DNA from: Dichetophora obliterata
Taxonomy: Eukaryota; Arthropoda; Insecta; Diptera; Sciomyzidae
NCBI GenBank assembly: GCA_963920525.1
Contig: OY986438.1
Location: 178,786,388 to 178,850,387, forward strand
Reading direction: 5' to 3'
DNA: 64,000 bases
Shown here: piece by piece, positions 47,879-58,970 of the stretch
How positions within the stretch are numbered: position 1 is the first letter of the stretch
Layout: the number at the start of each line of letters is the position of its first letter
Position numbers and translations under genes: made by a program
The notes under the pieces: model-generated
Seen by the model: only the letters and a program-made list of their open reading frames with translations
Database searches by the model: none
Told to the model about the DNA's origin: nothing

Positions 47879-48216
47879 AAAAAAAACATTAACTGGCCAT
47901 TACAGCCCTTGAAAGGACTTTGACCTAGCTTCTATTGATCAAATTGCGTTCTGCGTGTTATTAAATGTTTGATCACAAATGACCGAGAACTAGACCAACA
48001 CGTGTTTAATGCCAAATCCGAACGGCTTATGTTCTCAAGAAGCTTTGCATGGCAACTTTTACTCTCTGAGGTTAGCCATTGTCTGCAGAGAGGTGACGAC
48101 CGAACAGAAAAATTAATTCAATTGAAAAAACTTTCTGTCTGAGCTGAAATTGAACCCGGGCTGCCGTGGTTCTTTAGCTTAGGGGCCACGCACTCTACCC
48201 ACTAGGCTACGGTCGC
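47879..48216 (-). mobile_element. tRNA-derived SINE, full length, minus strand
   Basis: Read on the minus strand, the copy begins GCGACCGTAGCCTAGTGGGT. Box A (TAGCCTAGTGGG) starts at base 8 and box B (GGTTCAATTTC) about 53 bases further on, as in RNA polymerase III promoters of tRNAs with a long variable arm. A ~250-bp body without similarity to a known gene follows, ending GGGCTGTAATGGCCAGTT and then a T10 run. GCTAATATAA occurs at both sides (47869-47878 and 48215-48224), a target-site duplication. It would be transcribed by Pol III and mobilised by a partner LINE. Two other copies are in this window. Confidence 0.85.
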
Positions 48217-48224
48217 TAATATAA

Positions 48225-49157
48225 GTTTCAGAAAAATTTCAAATTAACCAAATCTTTAGACTATTTCACATTTTGTAGCTCTTTTTATGTAATAGTAAAA
48301 TATTTTCTTACATAAAACCGGTTTTTTCTCAAAAACTACTGCTATTATTACGAATTATGGAGAGTAAATTATTGAAGTCTGTAAATTCATCTTTCATTTG
48401 GTGTATAAAATATATGAATTATTTATTCTCGGTTGAAATAATTTCATAATTCCAGAAATATTTAAGATTTAACTCGTGCAAAAATAAGGCAAGAAGAATC
48501 ATGATTTCCTAATTTACGGAATGTTTATTTTAAATCATATTAATTCTATTTTTTTACCATATTTGGTGAATTTATACTGTAAAAACACATTTGAAATTTG
48601 TTTATTTTTGTTTTTTAGTATGTAGAGTAAATGTTATATACAATTTTGGGATACTTTGTCTAATATCTTGTGATGTATAAAAAAAAAAATATACATTTGC
48701 ATATCAACTCAAGGGTTTAATTATAGGCTTTTTTAATAAGATATTTTTTTTGCATATTAATAACGCGACTTTAGAAGAAAATAACAGGTTTTTCAGTAAT
48801 AAAAAGTAAATATAATATTAAATCTCTAATGTTATGAAATATGTTTCTAAAATTAAAAAAGTTTTTAATTTTTCCGGCAGATAATTTATTTCCCTTTCAA
48901 ATAACATGTCAATATTTAAGATCAATTTGTTATTGGCAAAGATATAGATGTTTTTTTGAATAGATATTTTAGAAGAAAAAAAAAAATGTAAAAATCAATA
49001 TATCGATAGTTCCGTTCGTATATCTTATTTTCTTAATGAGTACTTTAAAACTACTTTTTCAAATCTTGGCGCCCCGGTAGTCAGAATCGTGCATATTGAT
49101 TTATTGCAACTGCGGCTGACTTTGTAAACGCATTTATGCAATGCATCAATGTGTTTT
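48225..49157. other. Unassigned AT-rich DNA
   Basis: No element end or frame recognised. Confidence 0.4.
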
Positions 49158-49268
49158 GTTTTGAGTTGGTCGTAGCCTTATTAACCAAAACTGCGCAACT
49201 CTGGTGATACTCTTAAAAATAGTATAGTTGCGCAGTTTTTGCTAATCAACTTTGGACCAATTCAAAAT
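49158..49268. repeat. Compact palindrome, arms about 42 bp
   Basis: The core AAAACTGCGCAACT at 49187-49200 is repeated perfectly inverted at 49226-49239. The similarity extends outward with mismatches: TTTTGAGTTGGTC/TTTTGAATTGGTC and TTATTAACC/TGATTAGCA. The loop is about 25 bp and contains a second small stem (ATACT/AGTAT). It could be a very short MITE or a hairpin-forming RNA; no target duplication is evident. Confidence 0.65.
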
Positions 49269-49446
49269 AAATCAGAATATATGTAGAAGTATGCATACTT
49301 CAGTACTAAAGTATAACTACAATAGTTCTACATCTTGCAACTATGGGTGTAACTCAAATTTCTCTTGACATGATTTTGACAGAATTGAATTGCTGAGCGT
49401 CTGGTAGTTAAGATCCAAAAGCGTCATTTAAAAACCTACTCGCTGT

Positions 49447-50015
49447 CATGGCAGAATAATCAGGTAGAGCCAGCTCGCTTAGTGCCCTCACTCGTTAACG
49501 AAGAGTGGAAAATGAAAAAGTTGAGTAGTTGTCAAAATGACGAAGTTCGTAGAAACGTCACATGAAATAAGAATATTATGTATTAAAATTGTAAATAAAG
49601 TGGATACGTGTGTTAAGTTTGTGTAAATTTGAATGAAAATATTATAAAAACAGTGTATATAAAACTATAAAATGCCGAGGAAGTGTTTAACTTGCAAAAA
49701 AATCAAAAAACAAGTTTAACCAAAAATTAACTGCAAAACATGAACATAACATGAACATAACATGAACATAACATGAACATAACATGAACATAACATGAAC
49801 ATAACATGAACATAACATGAACATAACATGAACATACCATGAACATAACATGAACATAACATGAACATAACATGAACATAACATGAACATAACATGAACA
49901 TAACATGAACATTAAAGAAACTCGAGATGAACAGCTGATTTTGACAACTAACTCGCTTTTTCTTCTTTCTACTTCATTCCTCTCTTAGTCGGCCCTACCT
50001 GGTTATTCTGCCATG
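49447..50015. mobile_element. TIR element carrying an 11-bp satellite, 569 bp
   Basis: Left end CATGGCAGAATAATCAGGTA and right end, read inward, CATGGCAGAATAACCAGGTA, continuing with weaker similarity to TTGTCAAAAT about 95 bp in. Flanking CTCGCTGT (49439-49446) and CTTGCTGT (50016-50023) form an 8-bp target duplication with one mismatch. CATG..., an 8-bp target and the AATAAC...AGGT run are reminiscent of P-element termini, but hAT also makes 8-bp duplications; superfamily unsettled. A solo end is at 43750. The interior holds the array below and no transposase. Confidence 0.75.
49739..49912. repeat. 11-bp tandem array (ATGAACATAAC)n, about 16 copies
   Basis: Near-perfect head-to-tail repeats of ATGAACATAAC; one unit reads CATACC instead of CATAAC (about 49836). 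Because 11 is not a multiple of 3, the minus strand is open in all three frames, each reading a MFMLCSCYVHV-type peptide; these are not genes. The homogeneity implies recent expansion. Confidence 0.95.
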
Positions 50016-50023
50016 CTTGCTGT

Positions 50024-51225
50024 CTGTATTGATGACGAGAGCTGCTCGCAAATGACGCTGACGATGACGCAAACCAAAGATTCACCCTCTACCAAAATCG
50101 TTCAACGCGTCTAAAGAATTTATCATTTCAAAAATTGTTTTCTGGCCACCGAAAAAGTTTAATGGGCCCTTAAATTTCGAGTTGCAGCTGTTGCAATGTC
50201 TCCAAATATTCACAATTTTAGAAGGTAAGGCACTTTATTCCATTGTTCCGCTGAAAATGCTGAAAAAATAATTCTGACGGCAATTCGTACTTATGTGTGG
50301 ACTGAACTTTAGATTCAGCGTCTTTTATATTACCAGACCCTTCAACATTTGGCGCTACAATTTTCACCGATGTTGATGGATGCTCATCGCTATCTATGAT
50401 CACAGTGTGCGTCATTGTAAAGAGTAGCAGCAATGCGAGGTGACTTCCGAACATTTATTTTTATGACATGAGCATCATCTTCAAAACATATCTTCGCTAT
50501 CTTTACAACGGACAATCTCAAATGTTCCAGCTACAAGAAGTCATCTTCAATATCCTTAATCAGTTTATCCATCAAAAGCCTCAAAATAATTGCGATTTAC
50601 TGTTTCTATATCTTCATCGGTATCGCTCCTAAGTAGCTCATAGATAATTTCCTAAAATTTTCCTTGTTGCTTTTATTACATTTTTATTTGCAAGAAAGTT
50701 ATTCAGAAATATTCACCTAATTACAAATTCAGCTAAATGGATGCATACAATATATTTCAAGCAATAAAACAAAACAAAAATATACATGACCTATCGATAA
50801 AATGTTCGTTTGCATTCAAAATTTAATTGTCGCCTACCGCCATTGTTCGATTAGTCGAACAGTCATTTTTGCGTGTCTGCTGGAGTACCTGGCAGTACTA
50901 AGTGCAGGTGTCAAAGTTATGCACCACATATTTTTGGACATTTCTTTACAATAATAACGTTTATTGTGAAAAAATTATTTATAATTATGCTCAATTTCAC
51001 CCAGAGATAATAGGTATGCAAAAATTGTATTTTTCAACCCCCCCCCCCCCCCTGGAGCTAAGGAGGTTTTGTGTGATCACTTTTATTTTATTCTGCAAGA
51101 CAATCAAATTTACTATAATATTGTATTACTACATCCAGTGTCACCCATACATCGTCATAAAAAAAAATGTTGGGGAAAAAAGGCAACCTTTCTGCTCGAG
51201 TAATCGAACAGCGGCGTAAAATGGG
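50024..51225 (-). mobile_element. piggyBac-like end with possible N-terminal coding relic
   Basis: 51223-51229 reads GGGTTAA; inward from it on the minus strand CCCATTTTACGCCGCTGTTC is close to the left end of the piggyBac-like element at 32670 (CCCATTTTGCTCTGCTGTTC). A TCGATTACTCGA palindrome follows, and TGTTCGATTAGTCGAACA occurs near 50844-50861, paralleling the GTTCC...GGAAC palindromes of the other element. Further in, the minus strand reads YELLRSDTDEDIETVNRNYF (about 50640-50580), an acidic stretch like the N-terminus of piggyBac transposases, and ELPSELFFQHFQRNNGIKC (about 50290-50230). The second end was not found, so the left limit is arbitrary. A C15 run lies at 51038-51052. Confidence 0.5.
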
Positions 51226-51229
51226 TTAA

Positions 51230-53440
51230 ATACGTTCGAAAAATGTAAAAAAACAAACTAATTTTGTTTTAGTAGTAACCTTTGATAGACCTTTAAGGTG
51301 TATCAGATGAAGTGAGTGTTTTAGAGTTATTCTGGAAAATCGTCTGAGCTGAAATCTATGGAAAGAAAATTTTAAAATAAATAACTCTGTATTTTTGTTT
51401 TAACCTCGAAACGACTTCAAAACGAACCTTCAGAGAGCCAATAACTACATTTAGAAATGCAGCTTTTTACTCGGTGTGTGCACTTTGAAGCCAACCAGCT
51501 CCACTACGGATGATTCGTCTAAATTCAAGCACAATAGAAACAATAAAAATGCTTTGCCTGGCAATTTGTTTGTTGATGGATTTTCAAATAAAAAGAAGCA
51601 CTTTTTATGCAAACTTATGAATTCATATTTTTTTCTACGAACCTTTTTTTCTTTTATTTGTGGTGGTGATAAAGTTCGACTTTGTGAGTATGTGTGTGTG
51701 TGTGTATGTGTATATGTGTATGTGGAAAGTGAGTAAAATTGTTATATTTCAATTTACACAACGTTATATGAAGTTTTTGCTGAAGGAGTGCTTTTTGTGC
51801 ATGCGGCTGAATTGTTTGCTGGAATGAAAATAAATTTCTATGAAAAATTGCAATCTCAAGTGTTGCAGTCAGTCGAGTCTGTCGCTGCTCTGGCTCCCAT
51901 TTCATTGTGGCGTTTGTTACATTTGCAGCAACATTCGTTCTCTTGCAATTCGTACACATACAATTGTTACGGTGAATGAGTTTGGCTGATCGTGTTTTTT
52001 TTTCTGTTTTCAATTTCTTTTTATTTTTGTGTTTTGCACAATATTTTTATATGATTGCTTGATTGTAAAAGTCAAGCACAGAAACTGAAATTGATGCAAT
52101 AAAATTGAATGGACTGCCAACGACAGCAAAATGGAGTAGAAAATTTTAGTGAACTTTAGCTGAGGGTCGCTGAGATAAGCAGTTTTGGGAATTATTTTAT
52201 TTCCAAGAACGCTGGAAAAGGAACAAACAAAAAAAATATATAAAATTCTATTTGTAGGAGTTTTCACAATGAAAGCATTCACATATTTTTTGGCCACAAA
52301 GGATGGTTCAATTAATACTTGACCGAATTTTGACAAGTTTAAAAAAGTGCCAGATTTTTTAATGCAATTTACATAAATGCGCAGCATAAAAGAAGTGTTT
52401 AAATTTTGCATTTATTTCTCGATGTCCCTCAAGTTAAACGGTGTAAAAGCATCGGGTGTACCTTTTTATAATTTTATTCAGAATTTAAATTCAACTGCAT
52501 GCATATTCATTATGACAGCCTTTTTGCCAGCTGCTTTAGTGCTTTGCTGAAGGTTGAACAACAAGCGAGCAGCAGGTGCCCAGGTCCCTTAAGACAAGAC
52601 AACAACTACAATAACAAGAAGGCAAGTTCAAGGCAGTCATGGAAAAACATTTTTGCCCCGAGCGACAGCGAGACAAAATTTTGGCATAATTAAGCCAAAT
52701 TCATATTTACCTCAGAGAAATTCCTGTTTCGTGGTTGAGAGTGGATTTCTTCTTTCTTTTTTTTTTTTTTTTTTGTAAAATTTTCGAATAATTTTCTACT
52801 CGCATGTAAATTTAATTATCAACAAACGAGTCGCATTGTGAAGAAGTTTTTTTTATCGTTTCTCATTTTTACTGGTCAATTGAAGCAATTTGTAGCAATT
52901 TTGGCAACATTGTTCTTTGCAAACATGAACAATACGCTGCGCATAGAAGTTGCTCCCGTATGCATTTCAAGCAAAATGCAGTTATGCAAATATGGCAGAC
53001 ATAAAAGATGCGGTACAGTAGTCGAAAAAAGAATGCAGACAAAAGTAGTGTCCGGACAAAGAAAAGACAAAATTGTAAAAAATTTCTTTAGTTGTACTAA
53101 GTTAAATAATGTATTTCAGAGTTATGCAAAATATTTTCTCAAAAGTTTTGGAATGTAAAGTAAGTTAAGTCATATGCTTAGATATCCTTAACACTGAGTT
53201 TAATTTTAAAATTATATAAAATTCAAAACATTTTTTATATTTAAAACACATATATATAACTAATATATAGAAAAAAATAATTCAGCTCTATACCAAAACA
53301 ACAATGAAAACCAAAAAAATTAAACTAAAAAACATACGACGTAACAAATGATTTTCAAAATATTTTTTCTCTATTAACGTGGAGGCCACAGTGGTCCGAG
53401 TCTTCGCCACGAAATTTTTCTCTTTATCAAAAACCAAAAC
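51230..53440. other. Largely unique DNA, no supported gene
   Basis: Contains a TG microsatellite at 51689-51722 and a T run at 52757-52775. GC content and complexity are a little higher than average (for example 51860-51980), so this may be host sequence, but no frame carries a recognisable domain. Frames at 51654-52013, 52010-52411 and 52838-53158 lack motifs. Confidence 0.4.
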
Positions 53441-53441
53441 T

Positions 53442-53576
53442 CTATACTAACTCCATATAGAGTTTTTGTAATGCAGGAATTAAATCAATGTTTTCATGAG
53501 ACAGCACACACAGATTATTTTTAGAAGTCACATCTGAAAGGACAACATAAACCTGTCCGTGTGAAATTGTCAAATT
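53442..53576 (-). pseudogene. Helitron/PIF1-type helicase C-terminus relic
   Basis: On the minus strand a 44-codon frame reads ISHGQVYVVLSDVTSKNNLC and ends in a leucine-rich tail before a stop at 53442-53444. HGQ-YVALSR-TS is motif VI and its neighbourhood in PIF1-family helicases, the form carried by the Rep/Helicase protein of Helitrons. Here the usual Arg of ALSRVTS is Asp, which would disable ATP hydrolysis. Only this C-terminal piece is present, so it is a relic. Confidence 0.75.
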
Positions 53577-53579
53577 TTA

Positions 53580-54753
53580 TTTATTGTCACTTTTAGAAGC
53601 TTCAAATTTATATTTGAAGGCTTTCAATCAAAAAGCGCTAAAAGCACGAAAATTAGACTTTTTATGCACCAAAATTTGTGATTTTTAAAAAAATAAAGCG
53701 TAAAGTTACCAAAATTCAAAGAATTGCTAATATTTGTATTTTATTTCCAGTCCTTTTTATACACTTTTAATTCTTAAATCTCTAACGCCCCTGCTCATGT
53801 TTTCACTGGTCTGCATTGTTTATATAAATTAAAAAAGTACATAATAATTGAAGTTCGAGAATGTTCGAGAAAATTCGATCCACACTTTATTTAACAAATA
53901 GCCACATTTTTTCCACCATTGTAATAGGAATTGGTAAATCATTTTACCCCTCTAGGGGTTATCCTGGAGAAACGCTAAATTATTTTTGTCAAACTCTCAT
54001 ACAATTAGCTCCACTTCGTACCTTTTTTGCATACGCTACAAACTGTAATGAAATGAGAAATGAGTTGCAAAAACTTTTGAATTATAAACATAAGAAAGTG
54101 AAAACAGACTCCAAATCAGTTTATTTGAGTTTTTACTTTGAACGAAAACTATTTAAGAGAGTTGAAAAAGTTTGGATCACTCTGAAAACTTAACGAAAGA
54201 GCCCTCATGTTTTGTCTTCACGAATGATGAATGTAAAATAAAGCATTCGTTAATTGAATCGAGGAGTGTAATTTTTCTCATCATTTGAAGCTTGTGCAAA
54301 TTCTGCTTGAAACCAGCTTTAAAAGACAATATGTGATATTTTAAAATAAATTAAAGCAAGGCCATAAAGCAATATTATTTCAACGCAGTTCAAGTTTCAA
54401 GTTTCAATATGTGTTTTTAATAACTTTTTAGAACTGAATGAAAGTATCATAAAATGAATCATGCAAGAAATTCCATTGTGAATAAAATTTCAGGTTTTAA
54501 TTATTATTTAGGAACAAAGACAGCAAAATTGTTAAAATTTTCTAAAAAAAATAAATTCAGAAAGATTATGAGACATTAAAAACAAAGTTGTTTAAAAAAA
54601 AATTTATCAATTATTATGGAAGTTAAATATTAATATAAGTTAAAAATAATTATTTATGTTTTCTTATTAATATTTTCAACAACATATTCAAAAATCAGAA
54701 AAATCGGTTGAGTAGTTTTTTTAAACCATAGAATAAAGATTTTCTCAAATTTT
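53580..54753. other. Unassigned DNA with one moderate frame
   Basis: A 110-codon frame at 53861-54193 (starting MFEKIRSTLYLTNSHIF) has no family I recognise and no promoter or splice context. It could be a coding relic, but chance is at least as likely. The rest is A/T-rich. Confidence 0.35.
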
Positions 54754-54761
54754 ATACTACT

Positions 54762-56653
54762 AAGGGCTTTTAATCCCGAGGAGTTTTGGTGAATCCCGGG
54801 ATTTTTTGGGATCCCGAAATGCCAAAATTTTAATATAATGGCATGCAGGTGTATTAAAAGCTGGGGCTGCTAATTTCTCCTTCTCTTAATTTTTGCGTTT
54901 TGGCAAAAATAATTACATATTATATTCTTCTTTTTTTTTTATTATTTAATACGAAATCCAAACATAATCATACGTTATTCATACTTTAAATATTAAAAAA
55001 ACTCAAAAGTTTCCAAGAAAACACTAAGCTGAAATCATAATTACTAATGCAGGCAAGGGTTACAAAACAGTTGTAATGTGTAAAGAAAAATATATGGATA
55101 AATGTTCAACAATAATTGGAAGATACAGTCTAATTCTGAAATCCCATTTAGAATTTGTAGGGTAAGCACTTGTAACAAGAAATAATTTAAAACTATGCAT
55201 CACCTGATAAAACTAGGTCGAAAAAAAATTAAGTTAAAATTAAATTAAATTTCTAATAAAAAATCATAACATTTACGGTACTTTATTAAAGATATTTGCT
55301 CAATTTTTAAGTGTTTAAATTAAATAATAAGTTTAATTAATAAAAAACTTTATGATTTTTTATATTTCAGAAAACTTCAACATTTATTTCAGAATGAAAA
55401 CCTAAAATATTTAAGAATTCCAAATAATATTTCACTTTATTAAAAATATAAAAATATAAATCAGTTAAACAAAACAGAAAACATAAATCTATGTATATTT
55501 TTGAAAAAATTAAAAGGAGCTGCTTTTAAAAAGAATGCAGTGAATAAAATATGCCTTTTATAGTAAAAAAACTAAAGTATATGGGCAAATTCACAGAAAA
55601 GTTGACCGTGACCAAAAAATTATAACTTATTAAAAAGTATTATTTTATGATATTATATAAGAAAAACATTTTTATTTTATTAATTTAAGCAATGTATACA
55701 TAAATTCATTTACCATGATAATCAAATAGCCACCACTGTTTCACAAATGTGGTTTTTCTTTTTCGTAAATGTTTAGTAAATGTTTCGTAAAATTTTTTGT
55801 TTTAGTAAAAATGGAAAGCATTGGCAAAAGATAATGGAAAAAATAGTTGAGGCAAGGAAAGAACAATATAATAAATTTGTTTTTAATTGCTAAATCACAT
55901 AATTACTTAACTAGCTAATTACTGATATACCCAATTGAACTAAAATGGAAAAATGTTTATCGTCCCAACAAATAAAATTGTTAACTGCGACTTTATAAAC
56001 ACGATATTTGAGGTGATGTTGGCCTTTTTTTTAAACTTATTAAATTTTGCAATTTTTTTGTTCCTATTGACTTTCGAGTTGCGATCGACCATTTCGCTGA
56101 AATATTCTAAATTTGAGTGTTATTCTCACAAGAACTTCCTTTTTTAGTAACGTCCGAATGCAAGAAAAAAATAACAAATGTTAGGTAAACTGCGGTAAGA
56201 TGCAACATGTTATAATTATTATAAATTATACTCATGAAGAACCATTTCACCACACATACATCTTAATTGATAAACTGTTAATAACATTTTAGAAATTTAT
56301 AAAAAACAAATATATGTGAATTTGAGGTCCGAACGCTAGGATTTACCCAAATGTAGTAATAAACTATTGCTACTTTCGAAATTCCGTGAAAGTTGAACAG
56401 CCTAGTAAACAAATTATTTTATGATCACAACCAAAACAAACTTAAAAATTGACTTTCAAAGTGTATAGAGGGATAAAAAAAGAAAAGTGTGATTTCGATT
56501 ATAAAAAAAAAACCATCGTTTACATTGCAATTGCATTTATAGTTGCTGAAAATTTTTATATTTTCTTGTGAATAAAATCTCGGGATTTTGGGCTTGAAAT
56601 CCCGGGATTCTAGGACTAGATATTCGTTCGGGATCCCGGGATTGAAAGCCTTA
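54762..56653. mobile_element. TIR element with CCCGGGATT-rich ends, 1892 bp
   Basis: Left end AAGGGCTTTTAATCCCG; right end, read inward, TAAGGCTTTCAATCCCGGGA. Each end carries AATCCCGGGATTT palindromes and GGGATCCCG within the first 80-90 bp. Flanks ATACTACT (54754-54761) and ATATTACT (56654-56661) form an 8-bp target duplication with one mismatch, in the hAT style. The interior (54850-56570) is A/T-rich and shows no transposase that I recognise. Confidence 0.65.
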
Positions 56654-56661
56654 ATATTACT

Positions 56662-57608
56662 TCACAGTCCCCAAATGAGGTAATCCCAAACTCATCGATA
56701 AAAAAAATTCCTCTACATTAGACATTCAGCGTGACGAACGTAGTCAAGTTTTTGCCACCACACCATTTATGTAAGTAAAGTACATATTTTGTAACATTCT
56801 TGAGGACGAGTTGGTGCTGGAACCCGCTGGGTCTGCAGCGCTGTCACGATTTAGTCAACTCAGCAGGTGATGTTTAACGTTCAAACGCAAGGTATTAAAA
56901 TTACATTTCCTGACTTAACTCTAACAACGATATCATCAGCAGCAAGCATTTTTTTCGCTGATGCCCTTCCGGGCCTGAATCTCAATCTTGTGGCCGTGTC
57001 ACTTTAATGTTTGCTATGACTTCGTATTCAAAAAGCACAACAAAGGATGAAAGCAAAACCACGCACCAAAATAATAAATAGCGTGAAAAAGCAAGCCAAA
57101 GCATACTAGCAACAAAAACAAAAAATACACAGCATACATATACCAGACAAACCTACACATTCTCACACACAAACAACTTTCGGTACAGGCAACTCGGGGC
57201 TGGCAGTGAAGCATAAGTGACAACATTTAAGTTAGTGAAATCCTGACGAAGAAATAATGAAGTAGGAACGCTGCGATTCGTTTAGCTGAAATTTTTTCTG
57301 GCTTGAGGCACAAAACGCACACAATTGTATTTTATAGCAGCCGATGATGAATGAGTCAATGTTAATGTTTGGTAAAAAAAAATACATATACAAAATTAAG
57401 CGCACAATAGAGATAATTCAAGAGATAGATTTTTAGGGGAAACAAAATCACAAATTATTCAAGTTCCTTTTTCTTACTAGAAAGCCACCGCTGTGCTATA
57501 CTGAATATATTAGTAAATGAAGAATTCGGTTAAAAAAACTAAACAAGTAAATAAAAATAAAGCCATTTAAACCTTGTGAAAATGGACTATGACTTAACCC
57601 TAAAGTAT
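56662..57608. other. Unique-looking DNA, no supported gene
   Basis: 56690-57260 is more GC-rich than its flanks (for example GTTGGTGCTGGAACCCGCTG near 56810) and may be host sequence, but I find no frame or splice pattern to support a gene. Confidence 0.35.
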
Positions 57609-57913
57609 GCGACCATAGCCTAGTAGGTAGAGTGCGTGGCCCCTAAGCTACAGAACTGCGGTAGACCGGGTTCAATTCCAGCTCAGACAGAAAAGTTTTT
57701 TTTTCAATTGAGTTAATTTCTGTGTCGATTGACACCTCTATGCAGACAACGGCACACCTCAGACAGTAAAAATTGCCATTTAAAGCTGCTTGAGAACATA
57801 AGCCGTTCAGAGCTGGCATAAAACACTCAGGTCCAGTTCTCGGTCATTTGCGATAAAACATTTAATAACACGCACAACACAATTGATCAATAAAAGCTAG
57901 GTCAAAGTCCTTC

Positions 57914-58970
57914 CATTGGCGTCGGAAGCGGGTGGAGGAAAGGGGGGCAGTTTCCCCCCACTTTTTTAGCTAGATAAACAATTTAAAAAGAGAACTTTAA
58001 AAGTTATTCAAAATGTCAGTTTTTTTTACAACGATAATATTTTTTTATTAGATATTTTCCTATTCTTTCTCTCTTCTTCATAAGCATGCTTGCGGATAAC
58101 CATTTTCTTTCTCTGTGTTTGCAAAAAGATATAACAAAATGTAGAGTTTCTACTGCAAACCCACCACTTCAGTTTAAAAACACCCTTAAGTATGTAGCTT
58201 AATACTGTAATATTGTAATCGAAGCCTTCAACGGAAAATTGCCTTCTGAACAAAATCTAAACTAGATCTTTATGCAGATGACTTTGATGTGAGCGACCTC
58301 CACGCGCAACTTAAATTGCTGAAGCAATTGCCTGGCCAAACACCTTCAAATTGTAGTGGCATTGTATCCCAATTTGCAAAAAATTCGGATACTGTAAAAA
58401 ATCTATCAAATGAAGTTGAAAAACTTATTGCTTTGTTTTCATCTGAGCGTTTTTTAGTGCACTAAGACGACTTAAAACGTATCTTCGAGCAACTATGACA
58501 CAGAAACGACTCACTCATGCGGCACTTATACACATTCACAAAGATAAAACCGAAGAATTGAATTCGATGGAGGTGGTGAAAGAGTTTGTTTCTCGCAAGG
58601 ACAGAAAGAAACATTTCGGAATAATTTAAATTGATATAACTTTTTGTACCTTATTGCATTTAAACCATGTAAAGACATACCCAGTCTTGCTTTATAAAAG
58701 CAACCATTTTTTCTTATATTTTCATATTACCATATGAAAGATCCTTTAAAGAATAATCTCTAATATTGAAATTGGAAGAACTTTTAAAAATAATGAAATT
58801 TTAATATTTTTATATATTTTTATTTTAAACTAAAATAAAAAATTTGTGTATTCATATTCATGTTTCTTTAAAAAAATTTTAGTGAACTTTTTTGCACCAC
58901 CATTTGTACTGCCATGCAAATGCGGGATTTGTACTGCTCCCTCAGATGAAATTCGCTTCCGACGCGCTTG
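57914..58970 (+). mobile_element. Internally deleted hAT element inside the SINE, 1057 bp
   Basis: Starts CATTGGCGTCGGAAGCG and ends CGCTTCCGACGCGCTTG, inverted ends that agree at 13 of 17 positions. Flanked by a perfect 8-bp duplication AGTCCTTC (57906-57913 and 58971-58978). The uninterrupted site is preserved in the other SINE copy, where the same bases occur once, which proves the insertion. It carries the tail of its own transposase (58265-58629). The perfect target duplication but damaged gene suggests it moved as a non-autonomous copy. Confidence 0.92.
58265..58629 (+). pseudogene. hAT transposase C-terminal relic
   Basis: The last part of a hAT transposase, including the dimerisation region. 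The first frame (58265-58465) reads DLYADDFDVSDLHAQLKLL and ends at a stop. A frame one base away resumes at 58456 with SALRRLKTYLRATMTQKRLT and AALIHIHKDKTEELN and ends at 58627-58629. RRLKTYLR-TMTQ-RL--LALLHIH is characteristic of the zinc-finger-MYM-like hAT transposases common in insects. Catalytic core and DNA-binding zinc finger are gone, so no activity. Confidence 0.85.

Noticed and set aside
49687..49912. Three overlapping minus-strand frames encoding MFMLCSCYVHV-type repeats
   Set aside because: They are forced by an 11-bp tandem repeat without stop codons in any of the three minus frames; not genes.
51038..51052. C15 run as a functional element
   Set aside because: A simple homopolymer within a piggyBac-like end; no support for a role.
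51654..52013. 119-codon minus-strand frame ending in a His/Thr repeat
   Set aside because: The tail is a translated TG microsatellite and the rest lacks any domain.
53861..54193. 110-codon plus-strand frame
   Set aside because: Unrecognised and isolated; length is only slightly above chance. Kept as a remark, not as a gene.
57609..57690. tRNA gene
   Set aside because: Box A and box B are good, but the sequence continues into a conserved ~250-bp body shared with another copy, so it is a SINE.
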